Made by a program: the position numbers and the translations under genes. From positions 1-64,000 of the forward strand of contig CANRJG010000001.1 in NCBI GenBank assembly GCA_947630875.1: a DNA stretch of 64,000 bases, in the 5' to 3' direction. Below, piece by piece: positions 8,996 to 18,340 of this stretch (its first letter is position 1; every line of letters begins with the position of its first letter). The notes beneath the pieces were generated by a model. That model made no database searches and had not been told where the DNA came from. It saw only the letters and a list, made by a program, of their open reading frames with translations. The stretch is from an uncultured Lachnospiraceae bacterium. GTDB lineage: Bacteria > Bacillota > Clostridia > Lachnospirales > Lachnospiraceae.

Positions 8996-10097
8996 TTACT
9001 GCTGCATCCGCAGATATGCGTTGATAAACAAATCCAGATTGCCGTCCAGCACTGCCTGGGCGTTGCCGGATTCTGCGTTGGTTCTGTGGTCCTTGACCAT
9101 GGTATAGGGCTGCAGCACATAGGAACGGATCTGGCTGCCCCAGCCGATTTCCTTGACTTCGCCCCGGATGTCCGACAGTTTATCCGCATTTGCCTCTTTT
9201 TTCAGCACATAGAGCTTTGCTCTTAACATCTGCATCGCTTTGTCCTTATTGGAATGCTGGGACCGCTCGTTCTGACACTGCACCACGATACCGGTGGGCA
9301 GATGCGTAATCCGGATGGCCGAAGAGGTCTTGTTGATGTGCTGTCCGCCGGCGCCGCTGCTTCGATAGGTATCGATCCGCAGATCCTCGTCTCGGATTTC
9401 CACATCCACGTCTTCCTCAATTTCCGGCATGACATCCAGGGAAACAAAGGAGGTCTGCCGCTTGCCCTGGGCGTTAAAAGGAGAAATCCGCACCAGCCGG
9501 TGCACCCCTTTCTCTGCTTTAAGATAGCCGTATGCATTTTCCCCGTTTACCTGAAAGGTAACGGATTTGATGCCGGCCTCGTCGCCGTCCAGATAATCCA
9601 GCACTTCCACCGAAAACCCTTTGCGCTCCGCCCATCTGCAGTACATACGGTAAAGCATGCCTGCCCAGTCGCAGGACTCGGTGCCGCCGGCCCCTGCATT
9701 GAGCTTTAAAATCGCGTTATTGGCGTCGTACTCTCCCCGCAGCATGGTCCGTAAGGACAGTTCATCCATACCGTTGGTAAAGGCTTCCAGTTCTTCCCGG
9801 ATGGATTCCACCAGTTCCGGATCTTCCTCTTCATATCCCATCTGGATCAGTTCCTGCAGATCCGCGTAGGTTTTTTCCAGATTTTTGCAGGTGTCGCGGT
9901 CATTTTCCAGAGACTTCAGCTCTTTCATCAGCTTCTGCGCTTCTTCCCCGCGATTCCAGAAATCCGGATGTTCCATTTCCATCTGCAGTTCTTCGATCCG
10001 CCGTTCCTTCGCTTCTAAGTTAAAGTGAATCCCTTACTTCCTGCAGCGGCGTCTGGTAAGCCTGAAGTTTTGCCTTCATTTCGTCCAACTCAACCAC
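8996..10097 (-). CDS. prfB: Peptide chain release factor 2, programmed +1 frameshift
   Basis: Releases nascent chains at UGA and UAA. The protein is made from two frames: 25 codons from GTG at 10097 to CTT at 10025-10023, then a +1 shift over the in-frame TAA (10022-10020) into the frame that reads NLEAKERRIEELQ and continues as a 328-residue run from MEMEHPDFW. The total is 366 residues, the normal RF2 length. Motifs: the tripeptide anticodon SPF in VRISPFNAQGKRQ and the catalytic GGQ in SSGAGGQHINKTSS. The GTG is preceded by GAGGTG at good spacing. It lies 53 bases after secA, in the common hpf-secA-prfB order. The recoding stop is UAA, not the usual UGA. Confidence 0.95.
10019..10036 (-). 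promoter_or_regulatory. prfB +1 frameshift site (CTT TAA C)
   Basis: The slip site reads CTT-TAA-C at 10025-10019, with the internal Shine-Dalgarno-like AAGGGA a few bases upstream (around 10035-10030), as in known RF2 autoregulatory sites. Slow termination by scarce RF2 lets the CUU-bound tRNA slip one base forward. Both RF1 and RF2 recognise UAA, so the feedback should be less RF2-specific than at UGA. Confidence 0.85.
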
Positions 10098-10150
10098 TTT
10101 AATCACCTCACAAACTTTTTTCGGCCGCCGAAGCCTTTCGGCGCGCCTCT

Positions 10151-12721
10151 TTAAATATTTTTCCTTCCGCAGCACTGTTTGTATTTCTTTCCGCTTCCGC
10201 AGGGGCAGGGATCGTTGGGATAAATCTTATCCTTTTCCCTCTGCTTCGGCGCTCTGACTGCGGTATCATCCTTATTCGTACCGGTTACCTTCGCAACCTC
10301 TTCCCGTTCGATTCGCTGTTCCACCTTTACATGCAGCAGCATAGTGATGGTATCCTTCTTGATGGAGAAGGTCATCTCGTCGAACATATCGTATCCACTC
10401 ATTTTATATTCTACCAGCGGATCCTTGTTGCCGTAAGCGGCCAGTCCCACGCCCTGTCTGAGCTGCTCCATATCGTCGATATGCTGCATCCAGTTGGTAT
10501 CGATGCTCTTCAGCAGTACCACACGCTCTACTTCGCTGTACTGCTCTGCATCCGGAAACTGTGCTGCCACCGCATCCATCAGCTTGCGGCCTTCTTCTTC
10601 CAGCATGGCCTTGATTTCCGCCGGCTTTTTGCTCTTTGCAAGCTCCGATGTCAGCGGCTGAAAAGCGCCGATAGACAACAGATCCCGGTTGAACTCGCCT
10701 AGATTCCATTCTTCGGATTCCTGATGCTCCGCCAGATGTCTGTCTACCACATTGTCCAGCACTTCGTCCAGCATATTCATAATGGAACCGTGCATATTTT
10801 CTCCGTTTAAAACGCGGAGACGCTCAGAATAGATCAGTTCTCTCTGCTCGTTGGACACCTGGTCATATTCCAGCAGATTTTTACGGATGCCGAAGTTGTT
10901 GCCTTCAATCTTCTTCTGTGCCTTCTCAATGGCATTGGAAAGCATTTTATGCTCGATCTGCTCATTTTCCGGAACACCCAGCGCATTGAATACGCTCATC
11001 AGACGTTCGGAACCGAACAGGCGCAATATATCATCCTCCAGGGAGAGATAAAATCTGGATTCACCCGGATCTCCCTGCCGTCCGGAACGGCCCCGGAGCT
11101 GATTGTCAATACGCCTGGATTCATGACGCTCGGTGCCGATGATTTTCAGGCCGCCTGCCTGACGGGCCTCTTCATCCAGCTTGATATCGGTACCACGGCC
11201 TGCCATATTGGTGGCGATGGTCACAGCCCCGTGCTGTCCGGCGTCTGCCACAATGGCGGCTTCCATTTCATGGAACTTGGCATTTAAGACGTTGTGCTGT
11301 ATGCCCCTCCGCCGCAGCAGGGCGCTGATTTCTTCAGAAGCTTCGATGGTGATGGTACCTACCAGTACCGGCTGTCCCTTGCTGTGGGCTTCTTCTACCG
11401 CGTCCACAACCGCTTTCAGTTTTTCTTTTCTGGTTTTGAATACCGCATCGTCCAGATCCTTACGGATGACGGGAACATTGGTAGGAATCGCAACCACGTC
11501 CATGCCGTAAATTTCCTGAAATTCCTGCTCCTCCGTCATGGCGGTACCGGTCATGCCGGCTTTCTTTTCGAATTTATTGAAAAAGTTCTGGAACGTAATG
11601 GTGGCCAGCGTCCGGCTTTCCCGTTTGACCTTGACATGCTCCTTGGCCTCGATGGCCTGATGCAGCCCGTCGCTGTAGCGTCTGCCCGGCATAATACGGC
11701 CGGTAAAGCTGTCTACAATCAGCACCTCGTCGTCCTTGACCACGTAATCCTGATCCCGGAACATCAGATAATTGGCACGCAGCGCCAGAATAATGTTGTG
11801 CTGAATCTCCAGATTTTCCGCATCCGCCAGATTTTCGATGTGGAAGAACTGCTCTACCTTCCGCACGCCTTCTTCCGTCAGATTGACGTTTTTATCCTTT
11901 TCATTAACGATAAAGTCGCCGGTTTCCTCCACCGTTTCGCCCATCAGCGCGTCGATTTTGGAAAATTCCTTGCTTTCCTCGCCCCGCTTCAGCTGCCTTG
12001 CCAGAATATCACATGCCTCGTAGAGCTTTGTGGATTTTCCGCTCTGTCCGGAAATGATCAGCGGCGTCCTGGCCTCATCAATCAGGATGGAGTCCACCTC
12101 ATCGATGATGGCGTAGGCCAGATCCCGCAGCACCAGACGTTCCTTGTAGATCACCATGTTGTCACGCAGATAGTCAAATCCCAGCTCATTGTTAGTGACA
12201 TAGGTAATATCGCAGTTATAGGCTTCCCGGCGCTCGTCGTTGTTCATATGGTTTAAGACCACGCCGACCTTCAGACCCAGAAACTCATGTACCTGTCCCA
12301 TCCACTCGGCATCACGCTTTGCCAGATAATCGTTGACCGTAACTACATGCACGCCTCTGCCCGTCAAAGCATTTAAGTAAGAAGGCAGTGTGGCCACCAG
12401 GGTCTTACCTTCACCGGTACGCATCTCGGCGATTCTGCCCTGATGCAGAATCACGCCGCCGATCAGCTGTACCCGGTAGGGTTCCATATGCAGTGTCCGA
12501 AGGGCCGCTTCCCGCACTGTCGCGAAAGCCTCCGGCAGGATATCATCCAGCGTTTCGCCTTTTGCCAGCCGGTCTTTAAAGATGGCCGTCTGTCCCCGCA
12601 GCTGTTCATCCGACATGGCCTGCATCTGTGGACGCAGAGACTCGATCTTGTTGATAATCGGCTCAATTCTCTTTAATTCCCGGTCGCTGTAGGTGCCGAA
12701 AATCTTTTCATATAAATTCAT
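10151..12721 (-). CDS. secA: Preprotein translocase ATPase SecA
   Basis: 856 residues. SecA drives unfolded preproteins through SecYEG using ATP. Visible motifs: Walker [15 protein letters not shown], Walker B-type [19 protein letters not shown], the preprotein crosslinking domain, the helicase motif [11 protein letters not shown], and the arginine-finger region [20 protein letters not shown]. The C-terminus carries the zinc-binding SecB/phospholipid tail [15 protein letters not shown]. It lies between hpf and prfB on the same strand and is probably cotranscribed from the promoter at 13387-13415. Confidence 0.98.
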   Translation of the reverse strand: MNLYEKIFGTYSDRELKRIEPIINKIESLRPQMQAMSDEQLRGQTAIFKDRLAKGETLDDILPEAFATVREAALRTLHMEPYRVQLIGGVILHQGRIAEMRTGEGKTLVATLPSYLNALTGRGVHVVTVNDYLAKRDAEWMGQVHEFLGLKVGVVLNHMNNDERREAYNCDITYVTNNELGFDYLRDNMVIYKERLVLRDLAYAIIDEVDSILIDEARTPLIISGQSGKSTKLYEACDILARQLKRGEESKEFSKIDALMGETVEETGDFIVNEKDKNVNLTEEGVRKVEQFFHIENLADAENLEIQHNIILALRANYLMFRDQDYVVKDDEVLIVDSFTGRIMPGRRYSDGLHQAIEAKEHVKVKRESRTLATITFQNFFNKFEKKAGMTGTAMTEEQEFQEIYGMDVVAIPTNVPVIRKDLDDAVFKTRKEKLKAVVDAVEEAHSKGQPVLVGTITIEASEEISALLRRRGIQHNVLNAKFHEMEAAIVADAGQHGAVTIATNMAGRGTDIKLDEEARQAGGLKIIGTERHESRRIDNQLRGRSGRQGDPGESRFYLSLEDDILRLFGSERLMSVFNALGVPENEQIEHKMLSNAIEKAQKKIEGNNFGIRKNLLEYDQVSNEQRELIYSERLRVLNGENMHGSIMNMLDEVLDNVVDRHLAEHQESEEWNLGEFNRDLLSIGAFQPLTSELAKSKKPAEIKAMLEEEGRKLMDAVAAQFPDAEQYSEVERVVLLKSIDTNWMQHIDDMEQLRQGVGLAAYGNKDPLVEYKMSGYDMFDEMTFSIKKDTITMLLHVKVEQRIEREEVAKVTGTNKDDTAVRAPKQREKDKIYPNDPCPCGSGKKYKQCCGRKNI

Positions 12722-12781
12722 ATATCATTTCTCCGTTGACTTGCTGCGGTACAAAGGCCGCAGGCTTTGATATCTCAAAAC

Positions 12782-13309
12782 TTAAACTTCCGGTTCGATC
12801 AAACCGTATGTATTGCCTTTCCGCTTGTATACCACATTTACATTGCCCGTTTCCGCGTTGAAAAATACATAAAAATTGTGGCCCAGCAGTTCCATCTGCA
12901 CACAGGCGTCTTCGGGATACATGGGCTTCATGTCGAACTTCTTGGTACGGATGATGCAGATCTCCTCGTCCTCGCTGTAATCGTTCTCCAGAAATTCCTC
13001 CGTAAAGGACCCGCCTGCTTTATGCTTTTCATACAGTTTGCTCTTATATTTTTTCAGCTGTTTCTCGATGACTTCCTCTACCAGATCGATGGAAACATAC
13101 ATGTCGTTGCTGACCTGCTCCGAACGAATGATATTTCCCTTGACCGGAATCGTCACTTCGATCTTCTGCCGTCCTCTTTCTACGCTTAATGTAACCTGAA
13201 CCTCCGTATCCGGTGAAAAGAATCTGTCAAGCTTGCCCAGCTTGCGATTCACTGCATCTTTCAAAGAATCAGAAACTTCGATGTTTCTGCCGATCATATT
13301 AATACGCAT
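12782..13309 (-). CDS. hpf: Ribosome hibernation promoting factor, long form
   Basis: 175 residues. Long HPF dimerises 70S ribosomes into inactive 100S particles in slow growth. The N-terminal S30AE domain (INMIGRNIEVSDSLKDAVNR, KLGKLDRFF) occupies about residues 1-100. The C-terminal dimerisation domain ends with VVYKRKGNTYGLIEPE, with CVQMELLGHNFYVFFN before it. ATG at 13309 is chosen because AAAGGAG lies upstream; the reading frame extends 29 codons further but without a ribosome binding site. It is the first gene of the hpf-secA-prfB run. Confidence 0.93.
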   Translation of the reverse strand: MRINMIGRNIEVSDSLKDAVNRKLGKLDRFFSPDTEVQVTLSVERGRQKIEVTIPVKGNIIRSEQVSNDMYVSIDLVEEVIEKQLKKYKSKLYEKHKAGGSFTEEFLENDYSEDEEICIIRTKKFDMKPMYPEDACVQMELLGHNFYVFFNAETGNVNVVYKRKGNTYGLIEPEV

Positions 13310-13386
13310 AATATCCGCTCCTTTCTTCGCCTTCCGGCATAAACCTGATATCCGAAGGGCGGCCGCCGGCCGCTCCCCGTAAGCAC

Positions 13387-13415
13387 AGTATAACATAAAA
13401 CAATACCGGGGTCAA
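13387..13415 (-). promoter_or_regulatory. Sigma-A promoter of hpf
   Basis: TTGACC at 13415-13410 and TATACT at 13392-13387 are separated by exactly 17 bases, a near-consensus housekeeping promoter. The -35 lies inside the terminator hairpin of the upstream GH140 gene. The leader between start site and RBS contains a GC-rich palindrome (GCGGCCGGCGGCCGC, near 13360-13375). Confidence 0.8.
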
Positions 13416-13436
13416 AAAATCTTTTTGCCCCGGTAT
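13403..13436 (-). terminator. Terminator of the CE8-GH28-GH140 operon
   Basis: ATACCGGGG (13403-13411) pairs with CCCCGGTAT (13428-13436), and CAAAAA/TTTTTG extends the stem inward. It starts a few bases after the GH140 stop and is followed on the minus strand by TGTTTT. It overlaps the hpf promoter. Confidence 0.85.
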
Positions 13437-13440
13437 CAAT

Positions 13441-14787
13441 TTATTCTGTCAATAACAACAGCCAGTCCTGATGGCTGTGCGCGCCGTAAGGTTTTTCAAA
13501 ATGCAGATCTCTTTCCCTCGTAAATGCGCCGATATAGCTTCGGATGCCCGTGGTAGGATCCACCCACCAGGCATGCTTCAAATCCGCTGCCAGCAGGCTG
13601 CTCTTCAGGTAAATATCCCTGCCTGTATAATCATAGCAAAGTACAAATCCGTCGCCTGCAAACACGGAGATCCGCTCGTGTTTTTCACGGGGTTCGTCCG
13701 CCAGCAGTTCCTGCGCCGCCCGGCCGGTTTCAAAGGGAATGCTGTTCATCAGCCGGCTCATTACCGCCATATTGTCGCTGCCCGGCGAATGGATCGCGTC
13801 ATACCAGGGAATCGTACAGCCGTATGCCCCCACGGTTTCCCTGCTTTTATGGAACTGCATCAGGGCATTATGCCCGTATGTAAAGCCGGCGCAGCCGGAA
13901 AAGACAGACCAGTAGGCAAAACGCCGCACGTCGATTTCCTGCCAGAAAGGCTGGGTGGGATCGTGCAGGCCCTGGGGAATCTGCTCATAGGAGGGTTCCC
14001 CGTCCAGTACCGGCTTGATATTGCCACAGGCATCGACTCTGGAAATGTAGCGCCAGTTGTCCTCGCCGTAGAAATAGCCCTGGGAAAGGCTGTCGTCCCA
14101 TTGATTTAAGCTGGCCTGATCATAACGTCTGTGACCGGACTGAAACATATAGAAATCCAGCCAGTCCGCATCCGGGAAATAATCGCAGGTGGTGGTCCTT
14201 CCGAAAGGATGGAAGGTGACCAGCTGGTCCGGATTGTATTTTTTGAGGGTCTGCCCCATCTTCGACCAGAAGGTCAGGCCGTCCTCTCCCAGATCATTGG
14301 GCTTGTCGCCCTTGATATCTCCGCCGGTGATCCAGATGATATTGGGGCTGTTGTGATAGCGTTTCGCCAGAAACGCCGTATAGGCTTCCACATTGCCCAG
14401 GTTTAAATCGCCTTTTTTGAATCTGCCGCCCCAGCAGGGAAGCAGGCCCATATAAAGACCCAGTTCTTCCGCCTTTTTTACCGCGAAATCCAGCGTATCC
14501 CAGAAGCCGCCCGGGGTCAGGTCGGGCTTTGTCATATCGTCGTCAATAAAGGCGTTTTTGCCGTCCGCCGTCTGGGTGGGCCACTTATGCGAAATGGTCA
14601 CCTGAATCACATTGTACCCTTTTTCCGCCCGGTTGGTCAGATATTCGCACATCTCGGTTCTGGTCAGGCCGCAAAGCAGCAGCCAAGCCGTATCCCCCAG
14701 CCAGAAAAACGGTTTTGTCCCGTTTACAAAATGCCTTTTATCCGCGGAAACCGCCAGTTTTCCGTATTCCCATGGTTTCTTTTTCAT
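13441..14787 (-). CDS. GH140-family (DUF4038) glycoside hydrolase, probable apiosidase
   Basis: 448 residues without signal peptide. The N-terminal TIM-barrel (about 10-335) begins NGTKPFFWLGDTAWLL, the typical opening of DUF4038 proteins; the C-terminal ~100 residues form the small 'collagen-binding' beta domain. Candidate catalytic acids are Asp157 (ITGGDIKGD) and Glu264 (LDGEPSYE), at the positions expected for GH140. Characterised GH140 cleaves the apiose link of rhamnogalacturonan II side chains; other DUF4038 members are uncharacterised, so the substrate is an inference. ATG follows the GH28 stop by four bases, with its RBS GGAG spanning that stop. It is the last gene of the pectin operon. 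Confidence 0.8.
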   Translation of the reverse strand: MKKKPWEYGKLAVSADKRHFVNGTKPFFWLGDTAWLLLCGLTRTEMCEYLTNRAEKGYNVIQVTISHKWPTQTADGKNAFIDDDMTKPDLTPGGFWDTLDFAVKKAEELGLYMGLLPCWGGRFKKGDLNLGNVEAYTAFLAKRYHNSPNIIWITGGDIKGDKPNDLGEDGLTFWSKMGQTLKKYNPDQLVTFHPFGRTTTCDYFPDADWLDFYMFQSGHRRYDQASLNQWDDSLSQGYFYGEDNWRYISRVDACGNIKPVLDGEPSYEQIPQGLHDPTQPFWQEIDVRRFAYWSVFSGCAGFTYGHNALMQFHKSRETVGAYGCTIPWYDAIHSPGSDNMAVMSRLMNSIPFETGRAAQELLADEPREKHERISVFAGDGFVLCYDYTGRDIYLKSSLLAADLKHAWWVDPTTGIRSYIGAFTRERDLHFEKPYGAHSHQDWLLLLTE

Positions 14788-14791
14788 CGCT

Positions 14792-16213
14792 TTACTCCAT
14801 CAGATATTCGTATCCGTCGCCTACGGTTTCATTAATAACTTTGGTTTTATAGTGATCGTTGCTGTTGGAAACCGCAACGTTCTGCATATAGATATCCCTT
14901 GCCGCTTCCACCTTGGCGCCTTTATAGGCGCTGATATTGATATTATTCAGCAGAATGTCATGGATGGAATCGTTGTTGATGCCGTCGATGCCGATAGCCT
15001 GCCCGCAGTTGAGGGCGTTGACATTGCTGATGGTAATATTTTTAAACTCCGGAAAATCCTCTTTGGAAGCGTTTTCCGGATCGATTGCCCCGGCATAGGC
15101 CATAGTAAATAAAATCGCGTGCTTCGGAATATCCAGCATATTGATATCGTCGATATGGATGTCTTCCACCACGCCGCCGCGGCCTAAGGTACTCTTAAAG
15201 CGGATGCCCACGTCGGTACCGATGAAGTCACAGTTTCTGACTCTGACGTTGCGCACGCCGCGGCTCATCTCGCTGCCCACCGTAAATCCGCCGTGTCCGT
15301 GATAGACGATACAGCTTTCGATATTGACGCATTCCGTGGGACGTTTGACCTTTCTGGCCTCCGCGTTTTTTCCGGACTTCATGCAGATGGCATCGTCTCC
15401 CACGTCAAACCGGGATTTGGTGATATTCACATATTTGCAGGAATCCAGATCCAGACCGTCGCCGTTCTGCGCGTTCCAGGGATTTCTCACCATGACGTTG
15501 CGCAGGGTAAAATGCTCGCAAAACAGCGGATGAATATTCCATGCCGGAGAATTCTGTAATGTCACGCCTTCGATCAGAACCCGTTTGCAGGAAACCAGCT
15601 TGATCATTTCCGGACGGTAATAATCAAAATACTTCTGAGCTTTTTCCAGCGCGTCCGCGTCCTTCGCGTTGATTTCCGGATTCATATGTCCGTCAAAGGA
15701 AGACTGGGAAGGGAACCAGACCTGTTTTCCGCCCACGCCGGATACCAGAGGACTCCGTTTCAGCAGATCCTCCCACTGCGCATCCGTAGTTTTGGAACGT
15801 TTCACCAGCCGCCACTGATGGCCGTTGCCGTTGATGATGCCGTCGCCGGTAATGGCAATATTTTCCTGATCCTGCGCATGGATCGGCGCCAGCGCCCGGA
15901 TTCTTTCTTCTCCTTCAAAATCCGTCCGGATCAGGGGATAATCCTTTTCGCTGTGGGTGAACAGAATCACCGCGCCCCGCTCCAGATGCAGATCCACGTT
16001 GGAAAGCAGCGTCAGGGGCCCGGTCAGGAAAATGCCCGACGGAACCACCACGTGGCCGCCGCCTTCTTCATGTATCATACGGATGGCCCTGTTGAAAATT
16101 TCGGTATTTGTAATCATACCGCCTTTGATCGCGCCCAGATCCAGCACTGACACGCTTCTCTCCGGAAATTCAGGTTCTTCTACACTGAAATTCCAGAATT
16201 CTCTTTTTTTCAT
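14792..16213 (-). CDS. GH28 polygalacturonase family, cytoplasmic
   Basis: 473 residues, right-handed beta-helix. It hydrolyses alpha-1,4 galacturonic acid links (GH28). The four conserved GH28 blocks are present: NGDGLD (about 250-255), VGDDAI with the Asp pair (about 273-274), YHGHGG (about 304-309) and IRFK (about 337-340). Glycine-rich opening GGGHVVVPSGIFLTGPL is also typical. No signal peptide is present, so it should act on imported oligogalacturonides, more like an exo-acting or rhamnogalacturonan-type GH28 than a secreted endo-enzyme. It lies 16 bases after the unknown 695-residue gene, with RBS AAGGAG. Confidence 0.93.
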   Translation of the reverse strand: MKKREFWNFSVEEPEFPERSVSVLDLGAIKGGMITNTEIFNRAIRMIHEEGGGHVVVPSGIFLTGPLTLLSNVDLHLERGAVILFTHSEKDYPLIRTDFEGEERIRALAPIHAQDQENIAITGDGIINGNGHQWRLVKRSKTTDAQWEDLLKRSPLVSGVGGKQVWFPSQSSFDGHMNPEINAKDADALEKAQKYFDYYRPEMIKLVSCKRVLIEGVTLQNSPAWNIHPLFCEHFTLRNVMVRNPWNAQNGDGLDLDSCKYVNITKSRFDVGDDAICMKSGKNAEARKVKRPTECVNIESCIVYHGHGGFTVGSEMSRGVRNVRVRNCDFIGTDVGIRFKSTLGRGGVVEDIHIDDINMLDIPKHAILFTMAYAGAIDPENASKEDFPEFKNITISNVNALNCGQAIGIDGINNDSIHDILLNNINISAYKGAKVEAARDIYMQNVAVSNSNDHYKTKVINETVGDGYEYLME

Positions 16214-16229
16214 ATCTTTCTCCTTGCAT

Positions 16230-18317
16230 TCAGCTTTTATTTACGGCATCGCCTAAGTCTCCGTAAAGGAAACAAAGCGAACTCTGCAGCACCTGCGCGG
16301 TAATCCAGGAGGGGTTCCATACCTGCATACCGCCCCGGTAAAATCCTGTCAGCTCCAGTATCTTCGGATACTTCACCTGAAAATAATTGGTCTGATAATA
16401 CTGCTCTCCCTGTTCGCCGATCACCGTATAATCATAATCGCCTTCTTTTGCCGCAACACCATATGTCAGCGCTGCAGCTACGCATGAAGACATTTTGCAA
16501 TAAAATTCGCGATTTGACAAGACCCCAAATTTAAATAATTCATAAGTTGGGAAAAAAACATCCAGATGATGGTTCTGAACACTGACCCCCGGCCACCCTG
16601 TGGAGTCAAACTGCATCTTATGACAGACCGTCCCCGGCTGGAACTTCGTATTCCAGAAATACACAAAAGTCAGCAGCCAGTCCGCCGCCACCGCGGCGTC
16701 TTCCTCATAGCGCGCGTCTTTTGTGATCTCATAGAGGTACGCCGCCGCCTTGAAAAAGTAAATGCCGGATTCTTTATCCTCGCAGCGGGCGTCCATGGTC
16801 GCCCGGGCGAAAGGCCGCGCAAAGGTCTTCATATGAATCTCATAATAGCGCTCATAGCGCTGTTTCGCATGTTCCAGGTAAGCCGGTTCGGAAAAATATA
16901 CCCCGGCCTGGGCCAGCGCGGTGACACAGCTGATACCGGCGCTGTTAAGAATCACCGTGCCCGGCTTTCCTTCATGGGTCCAGTCCACGGGATAGATGCC
17001 GTCTGCTGTCAGCGCCCCGTCTTCGCAGAGAAAATCCGCCGCCCGGCGAACAAAGGCTTCCCAGTCTGCCGGCACATCCATGGCCTGCTTTTTCATTAAC
17101 TGCATCAGGTCCAACAGATCAATCAGCGCCTCGCCCTGGATCCGGGAAGGCACTGCCGCTTCTTTGGATTTCCACTCCGGACGCATCTGCGCCAGATCGA
17201 TCATATAATAGCCCATCAGGAGGCCGGGTTTTTCCCGGCATTCTGCGTGTTTTACATAAAAATCGACAGTTTTTACGGCACGTTTTATCCGCGCCGGATC
17301 CTTTTCTTTCACGCCGATCAGCAGGTCGCACCAGGCCAGCTTGATAGCCTGCCCGGTCCAGCCGTACAGGAAATATTCCGGTCTTCCGCTGACATTGCCA
17401 AAGGCATTGGCCTTGCCGAAGGTCAGGTACCCGCAGCAGCGTTCATCTTCATAATATCTGGAATCCATGACGTTTTTCTTGTACGCCACCATTTCTTCCA
17501 GAGAATACTGCCGTTTTGCTTCGGGCTGAAGCACCTCATAGCCCAGACGGATCAGATGCCGGAACCCTCTGCCTTCCGGCGTTTCCGCAAAATGCAAATA
17601 AAATGTTTTATGTAAACTTTCTCCCGGCTGCAGACTTCGGTAGCCGTTCAGGTAGGGCAGCGGCGTATTTCTGCCGCCGTAATATACGTCCTTCAGGCCG
17701 TTGAACATCAGTACGCCGCTGAGGGCCGCGATCCGCTCTCCGCCGTCCTTGCGCAAAATGCCCATGGACCAGTACTCGCTGTCATAGCCTTCCTCTACTT
17801 CCGGCACCATGAGCAGTGTCAGAGACTGGTACCCCGACGTCTTCCATTCCACATTCACCGCCGGAATGGGCAGTCGGTTTTCTTCCACAATAATACCCCT
17901 GCCTTCTTCGTTTCCGATATGCGGCACGATCCGGTCCGGATCCGCGCTGGGATTATCATTGTAAATCATATGCGGCATGGTGGCCTTATGTGCATCGCCT
18001 TCCGTGCAGTCCGCCAGAAGGCCCACGGCCAGATCCTGCAGCGGCCGGTCCGAAATATTCCGGAAAACCGCATCGATTTTCAGCGCGCCGCAGGCAGCGG
18101 CAAACCGCAGTTTCACCTCCATGGCACCGTCCGTATAAGTGACGTCCTCTGCCTCTTCCGTGATCTGCCACGCATTTTCGGCAATTTCAAAGGGACGGGC
18201 CGTCGAATAAAATACCAGTTGCTTCAGATCCTGCCGCCACCGGCATACAGAATCCTGTACAAAGGACAAAGCGCCGTCTGCAATCACCGCAGATGCGCCG
18301 CCGATATCAAATTTCAT
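16230..18317 (-). CDS. Unrecognised protein in pectin operon, possible glycosidase
   Basis: 695 residues, no signal peptide, no family recognised. The first ~290 residues look beta-rich (alternating strands such as AMEVKLRFAAACGALKIDAVF). From about 300 on the protein is helical with repeated aromatic/hydrophobic helices (YLFYGWTGQAIKLAW, SRIQGEALIDLLDLMQ, KAAAYLYEITKDARYEEDAA, NPSWITAQVLQSSLCFLYGD), which resembles an (alpha/alpha)6 barrel. This beta-sandwich plus toroid layout is common among glycosidases and unsaturated-uronyl hydrolases. It lies between CE8 and GH28 genes with short spacers, so a role on pectic oligosaccharides is likely. ATG at 18317 is preceded by GGGAGG at six bases; the TTG two codons upstream is not needed. 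Confidence 0.6.
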   Translation of the reverse strand: MKFDIGGASAVIADGALSFVQDSVCRWRQDLKQLVFYSTARPFEIAENAWQITEEAEDVTYTDGAMEVKLRFAAACGALKIDAVFRNISDRPLQDLAVGLLADCTEGDAHKATMPHMIYNDNPSADPDRIVPHIGNEEGRGIIVEENRLPIPAVNVEWKTSGYQSLTLLMVPEVEEGYDSEYWSMGILRKDGGERIAALSGVLMFNGLKDVYYGGRNTPLPYLNGYRSLQPGESLHKTFYLHFAETPEGRGFRHLIRLGYEVLQPEAKRQYSLEEMVAYKKNVMDSRYYEDERCCGYLTFGKANAFGNVSGRPEYFLYGWTGQAIKLAWCDLLIGVKEKDPARIKRAVKTVDFYVKHAECREKPGLLMGYYMIDLAQMRPEWKSKEAAVPSRIQGEALIDLLDLMQLMKKQAMDVPADWEAFVRRAADFLCEDGALTADGIYPVDWTHEGKPGTVILNSAGISCVTALAQAGVYFSEPAYLEHAKQRYERYYEIHMKTFARPFARATMDARCEDKESGIYFFKAAAYLYEITKDARYEEDAAVAADWLLTFVYFWNTKFQPGTVCHKMQFDSTGWPGVSVQNHHLDVFFPTYELFKFGVLSNREFYCKMSSCVAAALTYGVAAKEGDYDYTVIGEQGEQYYQTNYFQVKYPKILELTGFYRGGMQVWNPSWITAQVLQSSLCFLYGDLGDAVNKS

Positions 18318-18340
18318 ATGCAACCTCCCGGATTTCCTGC

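Noticed and set aside
10100..10150. Terminator between secA and prfB
   Set aside because: A CGCCGAA/TTCGGCG hairpin is present but is followed on the minus strand by A's, not T's, so the genes are treated as cotranscribed.
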